Assembly: GCA_030848925.1 (NCBI GenBank)
Contig: JANFFA010000003.1
Span: 579,672 to 643,671 of the forward strand
Direction of reading: 5' to 3'
DNA: 64,000 nt
Origin: Rhodalgimonas zhirmunskyi
GTDB lineage: Bacteria > Pseudomonadota > Alphaproteobacteria > Rhodobacterales > Rhodobacteraceae
Shown here: piece after piece, positions 1 to 11,684 of the stretch
Layout: each line of letters opens with the position of its first letter
How positions within the stretch are numbered: position 1 is the first letter of the stretch
The notes under the pieces: generated by a model
The model's input: only the letters and a program-made list of their open reading frames with translations
What the model was told of the DNA's origin: nothing
Databases searched by the model: none
Made by a program: the position numbers and the translations under genes

Positions 1-1459
<1,459 letters not shown>

Positions 1460-1796
1460 GTTCTCTCCTCCCATCGGCCCGCTCCCCTGCGGACCCTCCC
1501 CCGATTGACACGGGATGATTCTCCTCGTGCCAAAGGGTGCGGGATCGAAGGTCGCCGTCAAGTCTTGCGCCAAGTTTTCAAGAATCTAACGAATTGTTAC
1601 AGCGCCGCTTGACTGCGTTAATCGGCGGGTTCGCCCCCCTGTGTGGGTGCCCTACGGAGGGCCCGGAACAGGGCCGCCGGCCCCCAAAGTGGACCAACCG
1701 AAGCATCGCGCGGGGGTGCGTTGAAATACGTTTATAATAGGGGTTTAGCCCGCTCCAATCCGGAAACCGGCACAGGTGTCGCGAGGGGACAGGCGC
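1460..1796. other. Intergenic region with leader of the acyl-CoA synthetase gene
   Basis: No convincing gene is present in these 337 bases. The region separates the start of the acyl-CoA synthetase gene from the stop of the MacB-like permease, both on the minus strand. It contains GC-rich inverted segments around 1640-1690 and a possible minus-strand promoter at 1731-1758, listed separately. Confidence 0.6.
1731..1758 (-). promoter_or_regulatory. Possible sigma-70-like promoter for the acyl-CoA synthetase gene
   Basis: On the minus strand a TTGGAG (1753-1758) and a TATAAA (1731-1736) are separated by 16 bases, close to the -35/-10 consensus and in an otherwise GC-rich region. It would give a leader of about 260 bases before the GTG at 1459. 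This is pattern matching only. Confidence 0.3.
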
Positions 1797-3004
<1,208 letters not shown>

Positions 3005-3005
<1 letters not shown>

Positions 3006-3748
3006 CAGGCGGCCCTCTTGGTGGGGCGGTCGCTTTCGACCTTGCCGTCCACCATCCAGATGAGACGCGAGCCGAATTCGGCCATGTCGTCTTCGTGCGT
3101 GACCATGACGATGGTGATCCCGTCGGATTGGTTCAGTTCGACCATCAGTTCCATGATCTCGACCGAGCGCTTGGTATCGAGGTTGCCGGTGGGCTCATCC
3201 GCGAGGATGACCTGCGGATCGCCCGCCAGCGCGCGGGCGATGGCGACGCGCTGCTGCTGGCCGCCCGAAAGCTGCGAGGGATCGTGATGCGCGCGCTGCG
3301 CCAGCCCGACCTTGTCGAGCGCCGCAATGGCGCGGGTTTCGCGTTCTTCGCGGCTCATCCCCTTGTAGATCAGGGGCAGCTCGACGTTTTGCAGCGCCGT
3401 TGTGCGCGGCAGAAGGTTGTAGCCTTGGAAGATGAAGCCAAGGTAATGCCGACGCAGAAGAGCGCGCTGATCGCCGTCCAGCCCGCCGACTTCGACCCCG
3501 TTGAAAAGATAGTGCCCCGAGGTCGGGCTATCGAGACAGCCCAGCACATTCAGAGCGGTGGATTTGCCCGAACCGGACGGGCCCATCACCGAAACGAATT
3601 CACCGGGACGGATATCGAACGACACGCCGTCGAGCGCGCGCACCTCGGCCTCGCCCGTGCCATAGATGCGGGTGATGTCGCGCACCTCGATAAGCGGTGG
3701 ATCGGTGGCGATTTTGGCCGCCCGGTCGCCTGAAGGATCAACTGGCAT
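3005..3748 (-). CDS. MacB-like ABC transporter ATP-binding protein
   Basis: This is the ATPase of the MacAB-like exporter. The 247-residue protein has Walker A 'GPSGSGKST' (about 56-64), signature 'LSGGQQQR', Walker B 'VILADEPTGNLD' and the switch His in 'MVTHEDDMA'. It belongs to the LolD/MacB-ATPase group that drives FtsX-type permeases by mechanotransmission. I chose the ATG at 3748, beginning MPVDPSG, because it overlaps the adaptor stop codon by only 11 bases. A start 27 bases further upstream would lengthen the overlap to 38 bases. Its stop codon shares one base with the permease start, so the three genes form one translationally coupled operon. Confidence 0.92.
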
Positions 3749-4991
3749 CGAATTCGTCCGTGATGACCAGATCACTTTCGCTCAACTCGCCCGAGGTGAT
3801 CACCGTCTTGGTGCCATCGCTTTCGCCCACCGTGACTGGCACCCGTTCCGCCACGCCATTGCGCAGCACGTAAACGGCCTTGCCGCTGGTGTTGCCCTTC
3901 GCATCGCCGCCGCTGGGCGGGCGCGGCATCACCATGCCGATCAGACCCGAGCCACCCCCCGCACCCCCCGTGCCTTCGGCGGCGGCGGGCGCATAGCGCA
4001 GGGCGGCGCTGGGCACCACCAGCGCGTTTTCAACCGCAGCGACGACGATATCGGCGGATGCCGTCATGCCCGGGCGCAGCAGAAGGTCCTCGTTCTCGAC
4101 GCTCAGGATCGCCTTGTAGCTGACCACGCCATCGACCGTTTCACTGGCAAAGCGCACCTGAAGGATACGCGCCGGGAAGCTACGCTCGTCATAGGCATCG
4201 ACGGTGAAAGTGGCCTCTTGGCCGACCGCGACCATGCCGATATCTGCCTCGTCGACATAGACCTGAAGCTCCATCCGGGTGAGGTCTTCGGCTACTGTGA
4301 ACAAGGTCGGCGCGGAAAGTGAGGCGGCGACGATCTGACCCGGGTCGATGTCACGGTCCAGCACAATGCCGTTCACCGGGCTGCAAATACAGGATTTCGC
4401 CAGATCGACATCGACATAGGCGAGGTTGGCTTTTGCCACCCGTTGCGAGGCAAGCGCTGCCTGCAAATCGGCCTGCGCGCGCGTGTAGGCGGCCTCTTGC
4501 GCGAAGAAGGTGGTTTCGGATTCCACGCCGCGGGCCTTCAATTCCAGTCCGCGCTGATAGGTTTTGCGCGACTCTTCCAGCGTTGCGCGCGCCATCGCCA
4601 CACCGGCGATCGCATTTTCGTAAGAGGCCTGTTTCACCGCGCGTTCGGCTTCAAGCTTGGTCGTGTCGAGGCGCGCCATCACGTCGCCCACCTTGACCGT
4701 GTCGTTGTAATCCACCAGCACCTCGGAGATCGTGCCGGAGAGTTCGGACGAGATATCGAACATGTCGGTCGGCTCGATCGTGCCGACGGCCGAAACCGTG
4801 ACGATCATATCCATCCGCGTGACCGGTTCGGTGACGAAGGCCTGCTTCTTGGCCGCGCTGCCCGATTGCGACAGGTAGTATGTCGCCCCCGCGCCCAGCG
4901 CCACGACGACGAGGCCGATCCACAACCAAGGGACGCGGCGCGTCTTTTTCAATCCGATTTTCGCGGAGATATCTTCGTTATCAGCAACCAT
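3738..4991 (-). CDS. MacA/HlyD-type periplasmic adaptor protein
   Basis: This is the periplasmic adaptor (membrane fusion protein) that would link the MacB-like permease to an outer-membrane channel. The 417-residue protein has an N-terminal membrane anchor (about 19-40), a lipoyl half-motif, a coiled-coil hairpin (about 110-175, rich in Ala, Glu and Lys) and beta-barrel segments with 'GMTASADIVVAAVENALVVP' near 300-320, which is characteristic of the family. A glycine-rich, low-complexity insertion follows at about 330-365 and is longer than usual. It is the first gene of the three-gene operon. No TolC-like channel gene is in the window, so a shared one must be used. Confidence 0.9.
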   Translation of the reverse strand: MVADNEDISAKIGLKKTRRVPWLWIGLVVVALGAGATYYLSQSGSAAKKQAFVTEPVTRMDMIVTVSAVGTIEPTDMFDISSELSGTISEVLVDYNDTVKVGDVMARLDTTKLEAERAVKQASYENAIAGVAMARATLEESRKTYQRGLELKARGVESETTFFAQEAAYTRAQADLQAALASQRVAKANLAYVDVDLAKSCICSPVNGIVLDRDIDPGQIVAASLSAPTLFTVAEDLTRMELQVYVDEADIGMVAVGQEATFTVDAYDERSFPARILQVRFASETVDGVVSYKAILSVENEDLLLRPGMTASADIVVAAVENALVVPSAALRYAPAAAEGTGGAGGGSGLIGMVMPRPPSGGDAKGNTSGKAVYVLRNGVAERVPVTVGESDGTKTVITSGELSESDLVITDEFDAS

Positions 4992-5026
4992 CTATCGGGC
5001 CTCGAAGGGTTATGCGGTTTCGCGGT

Positions 5027-5043
5027 CACGTAACTTTAACGTG
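5027..5043. promoter_or_regulatory. Inverted repeat, possible operator of the efflux operon
   Basis: CACGT and ACGTG arms are separated by seven bases, giving a 17-base imperfect palindrome. It lies 36 bases upstream of the adaptor gene start and about 235 bases upstream of the divergent kinase gene. The position suits a repressor or response-regulator site, but no binding protein is identified. Confidence 0.35.
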
Positions 5044-5276
5044 GGCCGCCGGGGATTCCGTCGGAAGTTTCACTTTGGGACCGGGGTATCATAGGGCGCA
5101 ACCGTTGTCCGACGCTGTCTTGCGCAGTGTAGGGATTGGCATCGGACGCACAACGGAGGAGCCACCCGCCCCCTGCAGTTAACTGCGCCCTGCCCATGAT
5201 CTTGACGCCAATATGGGCAGTCGGGCCTTTTCCATGCGCGTGCCATCCGTTACCCATTTGACCAAGGGGAGAGCCG

Positions 5277-7208
5277 ATGCCGACCACGCCCAAGGATACC
5301 CACGCCATGACGATGGCCGGGCTGAACCTTATTCAGCAGGCTCTGTCGATCTATGACCGCGATCTCAAGCTGGTGATCGCCAATGCGCAATTTCGCGACA
5401 TGTTCTCGCTTCCGGTGTCGCTGACCATGCCGGGCGCCGATTTCGCCGAGACCATCCGCTACAATGCCAGTCATGGCGAATATGGGCCAATCGACGATCT
5501 TGACCAGTTCGTGCGCGAGCGCGTCGAAACCGCCCGCGCCTTCGAGCCGCATTATATGGAGCGCACCCGCGCCAATGGCCGCACGATCAGTGTCGAAGGC
5601 TCGCCCCTGCCGCAGGGCGGCTGGGTCACGGTTTACACCGACATCACCGCCACGAAACGCGCCGAACAGCTGTTGCGCGCCCGTTCGGAAGAGCTTTCGG
5701 GCAAGCTGATCGAACATGCAGAAGAGCTTTCGGCCACCAACCGCAAGCTGGGCGCGACCGTCGCGGCGCTGGAAGAGGCCAAGCGCGAGTTGACCGAGAT
5801 CGAGGCCCGCACCCGGCTTGTGACCGAGATGATGCCGGCCCATATCGCCCATGTCGGACCGGATTTCGTCTATACCTTTTCCAACCGGCGGGTCAGTTCG
5901 GTGATGCCCGGATCCAAGCCCGATCCGGTCGGGCTGAGGGCCAAGGATGTGCTGGGGCCGCAACCTTGGCGCGCGATCGCGCCGCATCTTGAGCGGGCCG
6001 TCGCGGGCGCGGCGACCGTTTTCGAATTCAACCACGAGCCCAGTTCGCGCCGGATCCGGGTCGCGCTGACGCCAGATCCGTCCACTGGGGGCGCTTACAT
6101 CCTGTCCACGGACGTGACCGAGGAAAGCCAGACCCGCGCCTCGCTTCAACAGCATCGGCGCCGCGAAATCGCGGCGCGGATGATCTCGGGGCTGGCGCAT
6201 GATTTCGCGAACCTGCTGACCATCGTCCTTGGCACCCAATCGCGCCTTGCGCGGCTGGTCGATGAGACATCGACCGGCCAAGAGGCGCAGGAGTTGATCG
6301 CGGCGACGCTGGCGGCGGCGCGGCGCGGCGGCACCCTTCTGAACCGGATCGCCGACATGACGAGCGCGCGTGCGTTGGCCCCCCGGCCCACCGATATCCC
6401 GGCGTTCCTGCGCGATTTCGAAACACTGGCGCGGGCCGCCCTGCCCGACGGGGTTACGCTTTCGGTCAACACGCTGATCCCCGAAATGCCGCTGATGCTC
6501 GATCCGGGGCTGTTGCAGGATTCGCTGCTCAACCTCGTGCTGAATGCCCGCGATGCCTGTGCACCACATGGCACGATCACCCTTACGGCGCGGCCGGTAC
6601 AGGATACGTGGATCGAGTTTGCCGTCAGCGATAGCGGCCCGGGTTTTTCCGACGAGGCGCTGGCCCATGCGTTCGAGCCGTTCTTCACCACCAAGGGTGG
6701 CGAAGGGTCCGGCCTTGGCCTTGCCTCGGTCTATGACAACACCAAGCTGGCAGGGGGGCACGTGACACTGGCCAACCGGAGCGTGGGCAGCACACGACAG
6801 GGCGGCAAGGTCACCCTGCGCCTTCCACGCCGCCCGGCACCTGCGCCCACAGCGCCCGGCCTTGTCCTGCTGGTCGAGGACAGCGACGATTTGCGCGCCA
6901 CGATCCGCGCCATGCTGACCGATCTGGGCCATTCGGTGATCGAGGCGTCTTCGGTCGACGAGGCGCTGGCGCTGGCCACCACATTGCCCGATATCGCGCT
7001 GATCCTGTCGGATATCACGCTTGAAGGCAGCGCCACCGGAATCGACCTTGCCAAGCGCCTTCCTGCTGCGCATCCGCCGTTCTACCTGATGACATCCCTG
7101 CCCGCCTCGGACCCGCTGCACGAACAGGCCCTGACCTGCGCCCCGGTACTGGCCAAGCCCTTCAGCGCCCAACAGCTGGGCCGGTTTCTGGGGCAGATCT
7201 CTGGCTGA
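5277..7208 (+). CDS. PAS-domain hybrid histidine kinase with C-terminal receiver
   Basis: This is a soluble two-component sensor kinase of 643 residues without membrane segments. An N-terminal PAS domain (about 15-125) is followed by a short coiled coil (about 130-185), a second PAS-like region (about 190-285), a HisKA domain with phosphoacceptor His308 in 'GLAHDF', and an HATPase domain. The ATPase domain shows the N box 'LNLVLNARDAC', G1 'DSGPGF' and G2 'GEGSGLGLASVY'. The C-terminal receiver carries the acidic pocket 'LLVEDSDD' and phosphoacceptor Asp579 in 'LSDITL'. It starts at ATG 5277 after GGGGAGAGCC. A response regulator gene follows 222 bases downstream on the same strand. The signal sensed and the cognate partner are inferred from adjacency only. 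Confidence 0.9.
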   Translation: MPTTPKDTHAMTMAGLNLIQQALSIYDRDLKLVIANAQFRDMFSLPVSLTMPGADFAETIRYNASHGEYGPIDDLDQFVRERVETARAFEPHYMERTRANGRTISVEGSPLPQGGWVTVYTDITATKRAEQLLRARSEELSGKLIEHAEELSATNRKLGATVAALEEAKRELTEIEARTRLVTEMMPAHIAHVGPDFVYTFSNRRVSSVMPGSKPDPVGLRAKDVLGPQPWRAIAPHLERAVAGAATVFEFNHEPSSRRIRVALTPDPSTGGAYILSTDVTEESQTRASLQQHRRREIAARMISGLAHDFANLLTIVLGTQSRLARLVDETSTGQEAQELIAATLAAARRGGTLLNRIADMTSARALAPRPTDIPAFLRDFETLARAALPDGVTLSVNTLIPEMPLMLDPGLLQDSLLNLVLNARDACAPHGTITLTARPVQDTWIEFAVSDSGPGFSDEALAHAFEPFFTTKGGEGSGLGLASVYDNTKLAGGHVTLANRSVGSTRQGGKVTLRLPRRPAPAPTAPGLVLLVEDSDDLRATIRAMLTDLGHSVIEASSVDEALALATTLPDIALILSDITLEGSATGIDLAKRLPAAHPPFYLMTSLPASDPLHEQALTCAPVLAKPFSAQQLGRFLGQISG

Positions 7209-7325
7209 AGACCCGGCGCGGGGTGTCCGAACGGCAAAGGTTCACCGCCGCAGCCAAGGGCCGCGATACGCTTGGAGTGCGTCGTGCCCCTTGCCTCTTC
7301 ATCTGACTGGAAATATCCCGGGGGT

Positions 7326-7372
7326 GTGGGGGCTGGCCCCCACTCGACCCTGCGCATGGGGGCTGCCCCCAT
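7326..7372. repeat. Pair of GC-rich palindromic elements
   Basis: Two perfect hairpins occur in tandem: GTGGGGG-CTGG-CCCCCAC (7326-7343) and ATGGGGGCTGCCCCCAT (7356-7372). The first, read on the opposite strand, is followed by a segment like that at 9805-9835, so it appears to be a dispersed element. It lies between the kinase and response regulator genes and could act as a transcript-stabilising or terminating structure. Confidence 0.6.
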
Positions 7373-7430
7373 ATCTGCCTGCGTGCAAGGGCCGGCGCCG
7401 CACCGACAACATTGACCGAGGACGAACCGC

Positions 7431-8138
7431 ATGACCAAGGAGCCCCCCCTCGTCACGATCCTCGACGATGAACCGGCAATCCGGTCCATGCTTTCGGACG
7501 CGCTGAATGAGGCGGGGTTTCGCACCCGCGCCTTTGCCCGCGCCACCGAATTCGAAGCCGCGCTGAAGACCACAACGCCCGATGTCTGCCTTGTCGACCT
7601 ATCCCTGCCGGACCGGGACGGGCTGTCTTTGGTGCATCGGCTGGCGCTCGAACAGGGGGCGAGCGTGATCATCATTTCCGGGCGTGCGCAGGTGCAGGAC
7701 CGGGTGACGGGGCTTGAACTTGGGGCCGACGACTACATCATCAAGCCGTTTGATCCGGCCGAAGTGGTAGCCCGCGTTCGTGCCCGGCTGCGCAATTCCT
7801 CTATCGCGTCGCAATCGGGCCAGACCGCCCATTTCAACGGCTGGACCGCCCGGTTCGAGAGTTACACCCTGACCGACGAAGACGGGCAGGAGACCCCCTT
7901 TTCCCATGCCGAGGGCGAGGTGCTTCGGCTGTTCCTGGAACGGCCCAAGCGGCTGATCTCGCGCGCGATGATGCAGGAAATGCTGGGCGGCGCGGCGGGC
8001 GAAAGCTTTGATCGGGCGATGGATGTGCGGATTTCGCGGCTGCGCACCAAGCTGCGCGAAGACCCCAAGGCACCGCGCCTGATCAAGACGATCTATGGCG
8101 CGGGGTATATCTTTCTTGGCGATGTAAGCTGGAGCTGA
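7431..8138 (+). CDS. OmpR-family response regulator
   Basis: This 235-residue DNA-binding response regulator has an N-terminal receiver with the acidic pair 'LDDE' (11-14), phosphoacceptor Asp56 in 'LVDLSLPD' and the conserved Lys in 'YIIKPFD'. The C-terminal winged-helix domain has the OmpR/PhoB pattern, including 'MDVRISRLRTKL' and the terminal 'IKTIYGAGYIF'. The start is the ATG at 7431. The gene lies downstream of the hybrid kinase and is presumed to be its target, although hybrid kinases often signal through an extra phosphotransfer protein that is not seen here. Its target genes are unknown. Confidence 0.93.
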   Translation: MTKEPPLVTILDDEPAIRSMLSDALNEAGFRTRAFARATEFEAALKTTTPDVCLVDLSLPDRDGLSLVHRLALEQGASVIIISGRAQVQDRVTGLELGADDYIIKPFDPAEVVARVRARLRNSSIASQSGQTAHFNGWTARFESYTLTDEDGQETPFSHAEGEVLRLFLERPKRLISRAMMQEMLGGAAGESFDRAMDVRISRLRTKLREDPKAPRLIKTIYGAGYIFLGDVSWS

Positions 8139-8470
8139 CACAGCCCGATACGCAACGTCACGGGCAGATTTATCCACTGGCGTGACAAAACTTTAGGTGA
8201 AATCCGGCGCGGCTGTTAGGCTTGGAATGAAACGCGCAGCCCCGGCAGCGCAGCGATCGGCGCACTTGTCTGCCGCAGTCGGCCAGACCTGAACGCCCGA
8301 TACCAGAGGCCCTGCCACCGCTCCCCGGCGGGCCTTGCCGCCGGTGCGGCCCCCTCGACAGCAATGGCCGCACCGGCAACTTCACTGGCAAGTTCACTGG
8401 CAACTTCACTGGCAATTTCGCCGATGTTGGATGCGGGAGTGCACCCGTCGCACCGCTTGCGGCCCGCCAC
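8139..8470. other. Intergenic region with 12-base tandem repeat
   Basis: These 332 bases lie between the convergent response regulator and amidohydrolase genes. I see no clear gene. Four 12-base units occupy 8375-8422. An open frame of 84 codons on the minus strand (8216-8470) runs through the repeat, but it lacks a ribosome site and recognisable features. Confidence 0.5.
8375..8422. repeat. Four tandem 12-base repeats
   Basis: The unit is GGCAAcTTCACT with variation at the sixth base. Three copies are nearly identical and the fourth, GGCAATTTCGCC, is degenerate. The period of 12 keeps any reading frame open, and the minus strand would read repeated Ala-Ser-Glu type residues. No function is evident. 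Confidence 0.75.
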
Positions 8471-9679
8471 CTAGGTCAGACGCGCCACAGCCCCGGCGAG
8501 GATACGCAACCCGGTGACGAGATCGCGCTCGTCGGTGTCCTCTTCGAACACGTGGCTCAGACCGTTGATCGAAGGCACGAACAGCATCGCCACCGGCATG
8601 TGCGCGGCGACGTTGCTGGCATCATGCAGCGCGCCCGATTGCATCGCGCGCCATTTCCCCGGCACTGTGACCTCGGCCGAGGCTTCGAGCGCGGCGCGCA
8701 GGTCCTTGTCCATCTCGACCGGCTCCAGCCCGAGCATCTGACCGAATTCAAGGTCCATTCCGCGCGCCTCGGCCACCTCTTGGGCAGTGGAACGGATGAT
8801 CCCCTCCATCCGGCACAGCCGATCTGCGTCGCGGTCGCGCCACTGCATCGAAAAGCTTGCGCGCCCGGGCACGATGGAATGGGCGTTGGGATGCAGCGAG
8901 ACATGGCCGATGGTCCAGACCGTTTCGGGTGTGACGATGTTGCGGAAGCGTTCTTCGATCACGGCGTTGAAGGCGGCCAGCGCCTGGAACGCATCGCGGC
9001 GCAGGTGCATCGGTGTGGTGCCAGCGTGGTTCTGTTGGCCGGTCATGGTGATGCGCATGTCGCGGATGCCGACAATGCCGGTGACGACGCCCGCCGCCTC
9101 GCCCGCCTCGTCCAGCCATGGACCCTGCTCGATATGCATTTCGATGAAGCCCGAGAACTGCGCGGGGTCGACGAAATCATGCAGCAAGTGCGCCATCTTC
9201 ATGCGCGCCTCGACCAGCGGGATGCCGGCGGGATCGGTCAGCGCATCGGCATCATCAAGCCCCATCGCGCCTGACCAGACGGTGCTTCCGGTGGTGACGC
9301 CAAAGCGGCCCTCTTCATCCTGAAACGAGACGACCGAGACCGCGGGCCCGCCTGCCTCTCGCGTCGCGCGCGCCACTTCGAGCGCCGCGATCACGCCCAG
9401 CGCGCCATCGAGCCAGCCGCCCTCGGGCTGGCTGTCGGTGTGCGACCCGAGCAGAAGCGAGCGGCCTTCGGCCAGCCCGAACAGGCTTCCCATCGGATCG
9501 TAATGTGGTCGAAGACCCGCTTCCTCCATCCGCCCGGCCAGCCACTGGCGCGCGGCAATGTCGGCATCCGAGAACGCGGGCCGGACAACGCCGCGCCCGA
9601 TGCCGCTTGCGCCGAACGTGCGCAACTGGTGCAGATCGGCCAGAAATCTTTCGGGGTTCACGGGGATTTCGGGGATCAT
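8471..9679 (-). CDS. Zn-dependent hydrolase of the allantoate amidohydrolase / N-carbamoyl-L-amino acid hydrolase family
   Basis: This 402-residue M20-type amidohydrolase probably cleaves a carbamoyl or ureido group from an amino acid or allantoate-like substrate in the cytoplasm. Metal-ligand motifs are visible in order: His and Asp in 'GSHTDS...WLDGALG', the Glu pair in 'SFQDEEGRF', His in 'EMHIEQGP' and His in 'GALHDASN'. The dimerisation-domain segment '[11 protein letters not shown]' is also characteristic. The frame extends further upstream, but ATG 9679 (MIPEIPVNP) is preceded by AAGGAGA at good spacing and starts where the family starts. The exact substrate (allantoate, ureidoglycolate or an N-carbamoyl amino acid) cannot be decided. 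It is divergent from the phosphatase and saccharopine genes. Confidence 0.88.
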   Translation of the reverse strand: MIPEIPVNPERFLADLHQLRTFGASGIGRGVVRPAFSDADIAARQWLAGRMEEAGLRPHYDPMGSLFGLAEGRSLLLGSHTDSQPEGGWLDGALGVIAALEVARATREAGGPAVSVVSFQDEEGRFGVTTGSTVWSGAMGLDDADALTDPAGIPLVEARMKMAHLLHDFVDPAQFSGFIEMHIEQGPWLDEAGEAAGVVTGIVGIRDMRITMTGQQNHAGTTPMHLRRDAFQALAAFNAVIEERFRNIVTPETVWTIGHVSLHPNAHSIVPGRASFSMQWRDRDADRLCRMEGIIRSTAQEVAEARGMDLEFGQMLGLEPVEMDKDLRAALEASAEVTVPGKWRAMQSGALHDASNVAAHMPVAMLFVPSINGLSHVFEEDTDERDLVTGLRILAGAVARLT

Positions 9680-9740
9680 GGCGCGGCTCTCCTTCGCTTT
9701 CTGCACCGGGATACGCCGCTGCGCGACGACGGTCAATTTG

Positions 9741-9800
9741 CTGCGCCCCGATGGGCGCGTGTTCGGGTTTCTGCGCCCCGCAGGGCGCGTGTCGGGGGAC
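9741..9800. repeat. Two tandem 30-base hairpin units
   Basis: Two consecutive units begin CTGCGCCCC and each contains a GCGCCC...GGGCGC inverted repeat followed by GTGTTCGGG or GTGTCGGGG. They form the left part of a composite palindromic element in the divergent spacer before 9965. Confidence 0.65.
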
Positions 9801-9804
9801 GGAA

Positions 9805-9890
9805 GTGGGGCGCTGCCCCACACCCCGGAGTATTTTTGGGAAAAATGAAAGATGCGCCCGCTTTCATTTTTCCTCAAATACTCCCGCCGG
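9805..9890. repeat. Composite palindromic intergenic element
   Basis: A hairpin GTGGGG-CGCTG-CCCCAC (9805-9821) is followed by a long imperfect inverted repeat. Its left arm, containing GGAGTATTT and AAAAATGAAAG, is 9825-9851, and its right arm, CTTTCATTTTT...AAATACTCC, is 9861-9890. A related copy lies at 7326-7343. The element can form strong structure on either strand and looks like the dispersed intergenic palindromes common in Rhodobacteraceae. Confidence 0.7.
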
Positions 9891-9964
9891 AGGCGTCCCC
9901 CCCTTTCCACGCGCGCCTCGCTCGCCTACCAAGGCGGCAACCAAACAAAGGCGAGTCTCGACGA

Positions 9965-10615
9965 ATGGCGGAATTGATCCTTGTAAGGCATGGGCAGGCG
10001 AATTCCCATGCGACCGATGAAGAGAGCTATGATCGGCTTTCCGATCTTGGCCACCAGCAGGCCGCATGGCTGGGCGAGCATATGCGCGCGACCAACCCAC
10101 AGTTCGACCGGGTTTTGACTGGCTCTCTTTCGCGCCAGCAGGAGACGGCCCGCTCGATGGGCTACGATGGGTTCGAAGTGGACGAGCGGCTGGACGAGTT
10201 GCAGTACTTTGCTCTGGCCGAGGCGCTGGAGAGCCAGTTCGGCATTCCCGCGCCGCAGGAACCAACGGAATTCGCAAGGCACCTGCCCGAGGTGATGGAC
10301 CACTGGAGCCGCGACCTGTTGCCGGGGGTGCCCGAGCGGTTTGGCGATTTTTCGGCCCGGGTCAACGATCTGGTCAACGAGATTTGCGCCGGGCATGGCC
10401 GGGTTCTGGCCGTGACATCGGGCGGGGTGATCGGAATGGCGGTGCGTCATATTCTCGACCTGCAGAACGGCGGCTTGTCCAAGATCATGTTGCAGGTGAT
10501 GAATTCGTCGATGCACCGTGTCGATCATGTGCACGGCATGACGATGCTGGGCGCGTTCAACGCGGTGCCGCATCTTGATGCCCCTGACCGCGCCCATGCG
10601 CGCACTCACGTATAG
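9965..10615 (+). CDS. Histidine phosphatase family protein
   Basis: This 216-residue member of the phosphoglycerate mutase-like superfamily carries the catalytic 'LVRHGQ' (His9) at its N terminus. It also has the second Arg motif 'SLSRQQETA' and the C-terminal His region 'VLAVTSGGVIGM', where the usual 'THGG' His is replaced by a Ser. That change in a residue that normally contacts phosphate may mean altered or weak activity. The long upstream extension of the frame is not coding, because the motif starts at the ATG at 9965. The gene ends nine bases before the saccharopine dehydrogenase gene, so the two are probably co-transcribed. The physiological substrate is not known. Confidence 0.85.
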   Translation: MAELILVRHGQANSHATDEESYDRLSDLGHQQAAWLGEHMRATNPQFDRVLTGSLSRQQETARSMGYDGFEVDERLDELQYFALAEALESQFGIPAPQEPTEFARHLPEVMDHWSRDLLPGVPERFGDFSARVNDLVNEICAGHGRVLAVTSGGVIGMAVRHILDLQNGGLSKIMLQVMNSSMHRVDHVHGMTMLGAFNAVPHLDAPDRAHARTHV

Positions 10616-10624
10616 GAGACGAGG

Positions 10625-11680
10625 ATGACCCATCTCTGGCTGCGCGCCGAACAACGCCCCAACGAAGACCGTGTCGGACTGACCCCCGAAGGCGCGAAGG
10701 CGCTGATCAACGCCGGGATGCGCGTGACCGTCGAGGAAAGCCGCACGCGGGCGATCCCGATGCAGGGTTACCGCGATGCCGGTGTCGAAGTCGCGCCCGA
10801 GAACAGCTGGCCCGAGGCGCCGCACGATGCGATCATCTTTGGCCTGAAAGAGCTTCCTGATGATGGGACGCCGCTGCCGCATCGCCACATCATGTTTGGC
10901 CATGCCTTCAAGGGGCAGCATTCGGGCAAGGCACTGCTGAAGCGGTTCAAGGCGGGCGGTGGCACGCTTTACGATCTGGAATACCTTGTCGATGAGCAGG
11001 GACGGCGCGTGGCCGCGTTTGGCTATTGGGCCGGGTATGCCGGGGCGGCGGTAACGATCAAGGCATGGGTGGCGCAGCAGCATGGCGGGCAATGCGGCCC
11101 GGTACATGCCTATCCCGGCAAGGATGCGCTATTGGCCGAGTTGCGCGCCGATCTGGACGCCACCGGCAAACCGCGCCCCGACGCCATCGTCATCGGTGCG
11201 TTGGGCCGGGTCGGCACCGGCGCGGCGGACCTGTGCGAGGCGCTGGGGGTCGAGGTGACCAAGTGGGACATGGCCGAGACCGCCCATGGCGGCCCCTTCC
11301 CCGAGATTCTGGATCATGACCTGTTCTTTAACTGCATCTTCGCGCGCCCCGGCACGCCGGTTTTCGTGCCGCGCGAAGCCTTGGGAGCAAAGCGCAGCCT
11401 GACCGCAATCGGCGATATCGCCTGCGACCCGGACAGCGATTACAACCCGGTGCCGATCTATTCCGAGGCGACCACATGGGAGGAACCGGTGGTGCGCACC
11501 TATGAGGCGCCGCCGCTCGACGTGATGGCGATCGACAACCTGCCCTCGATGTTGCCGGTCGAAAGCTCTCAGGATTACGCCGCCCAGCTTCTGCCCTCGC
11601 TCAAGACGCTGAGCGATCTGGACAGCGGTGTCTGGGGCCGGGCCGAGGCGGAATTCAAGAAACATATCAAGGAGGTATGA
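10625..11680 (+). CDS. Saccharopine dehydrogenase (lysine-forming type)
   Basis: This 351-residue protein resembles the LYS1/LKR half of saccharopine metabolism, interconverting saccharopine with lysine plus 2-oxoglutarate using a nicotinamide cofactor. The N-terminal segment 'RPNEDRVGLTPEGAKALI' matches the alanine dehydrogenase/PNT-like N domain, and 'FGHAFKGQHSGKALL' is a typical saccharopine dehydrogenase segment. A nucleotide-binding stretch 'VIGALGRVGTGAADL' lies near 189-203. In marine alphaproteobacteria this reaction usually runs toward lysine degradation, because lysine is made by the diaminopimelate route. The next gene, four bases downstream, encodes the glutamate-forming partner, which supports that reading. 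The start is the ATG at 10625 after AGGAGACGAGG. Confidence 0.92.
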   Translation: MTHLWLRAEQRPNEDRVGLTPEGAKALINAGMRVTVEESRTRAIPMQGYRDAGVEVAPENSWPEAPHDAIIFGLKELPDDGTPLPHRHIMFGHAFKGQHSGKALLKRFKAGGGTLYDLEYLVDEQGRRVAAFGYWAGYAGAAVTIKAWVAQQHGGQCGPVHAYPGKDALLAELRADLDATGKPRPDAIVIGALGRVGTGAADLCEALGVEVTKWDMAETAHGGPFPEILDHDLFFNCIFARPGTPVFVPREALGAKRSLTAIGDIACDPDSDYNPVPIYSEATTWEEPVVRTYEAPPLDVMAIDNLPSMLPVESSQDYAAQLLPSLKTLSDLDSGVWGRAEAEFKKHIKEV

Positions 11681-11684
11681 ACCC

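Noticed and set aside
1733..1738. Perfect TATAAT on the plus strand
   Set aside because: No matching -35 at suitable spacing and no plus-strand gene downstream for about 3.5 kb; the overlapping minus-strand hexamers are more plausible.
8216..8470. 84-codon minus-strand frame with Ala-Ser-Glu repeats
   Set aside because: It starts with GTG directly upstream in sequence of unrelated coding DNA, lacks a ribosome site and owes its pattern to the 12-base DNA repeat. Not listed as a gene.
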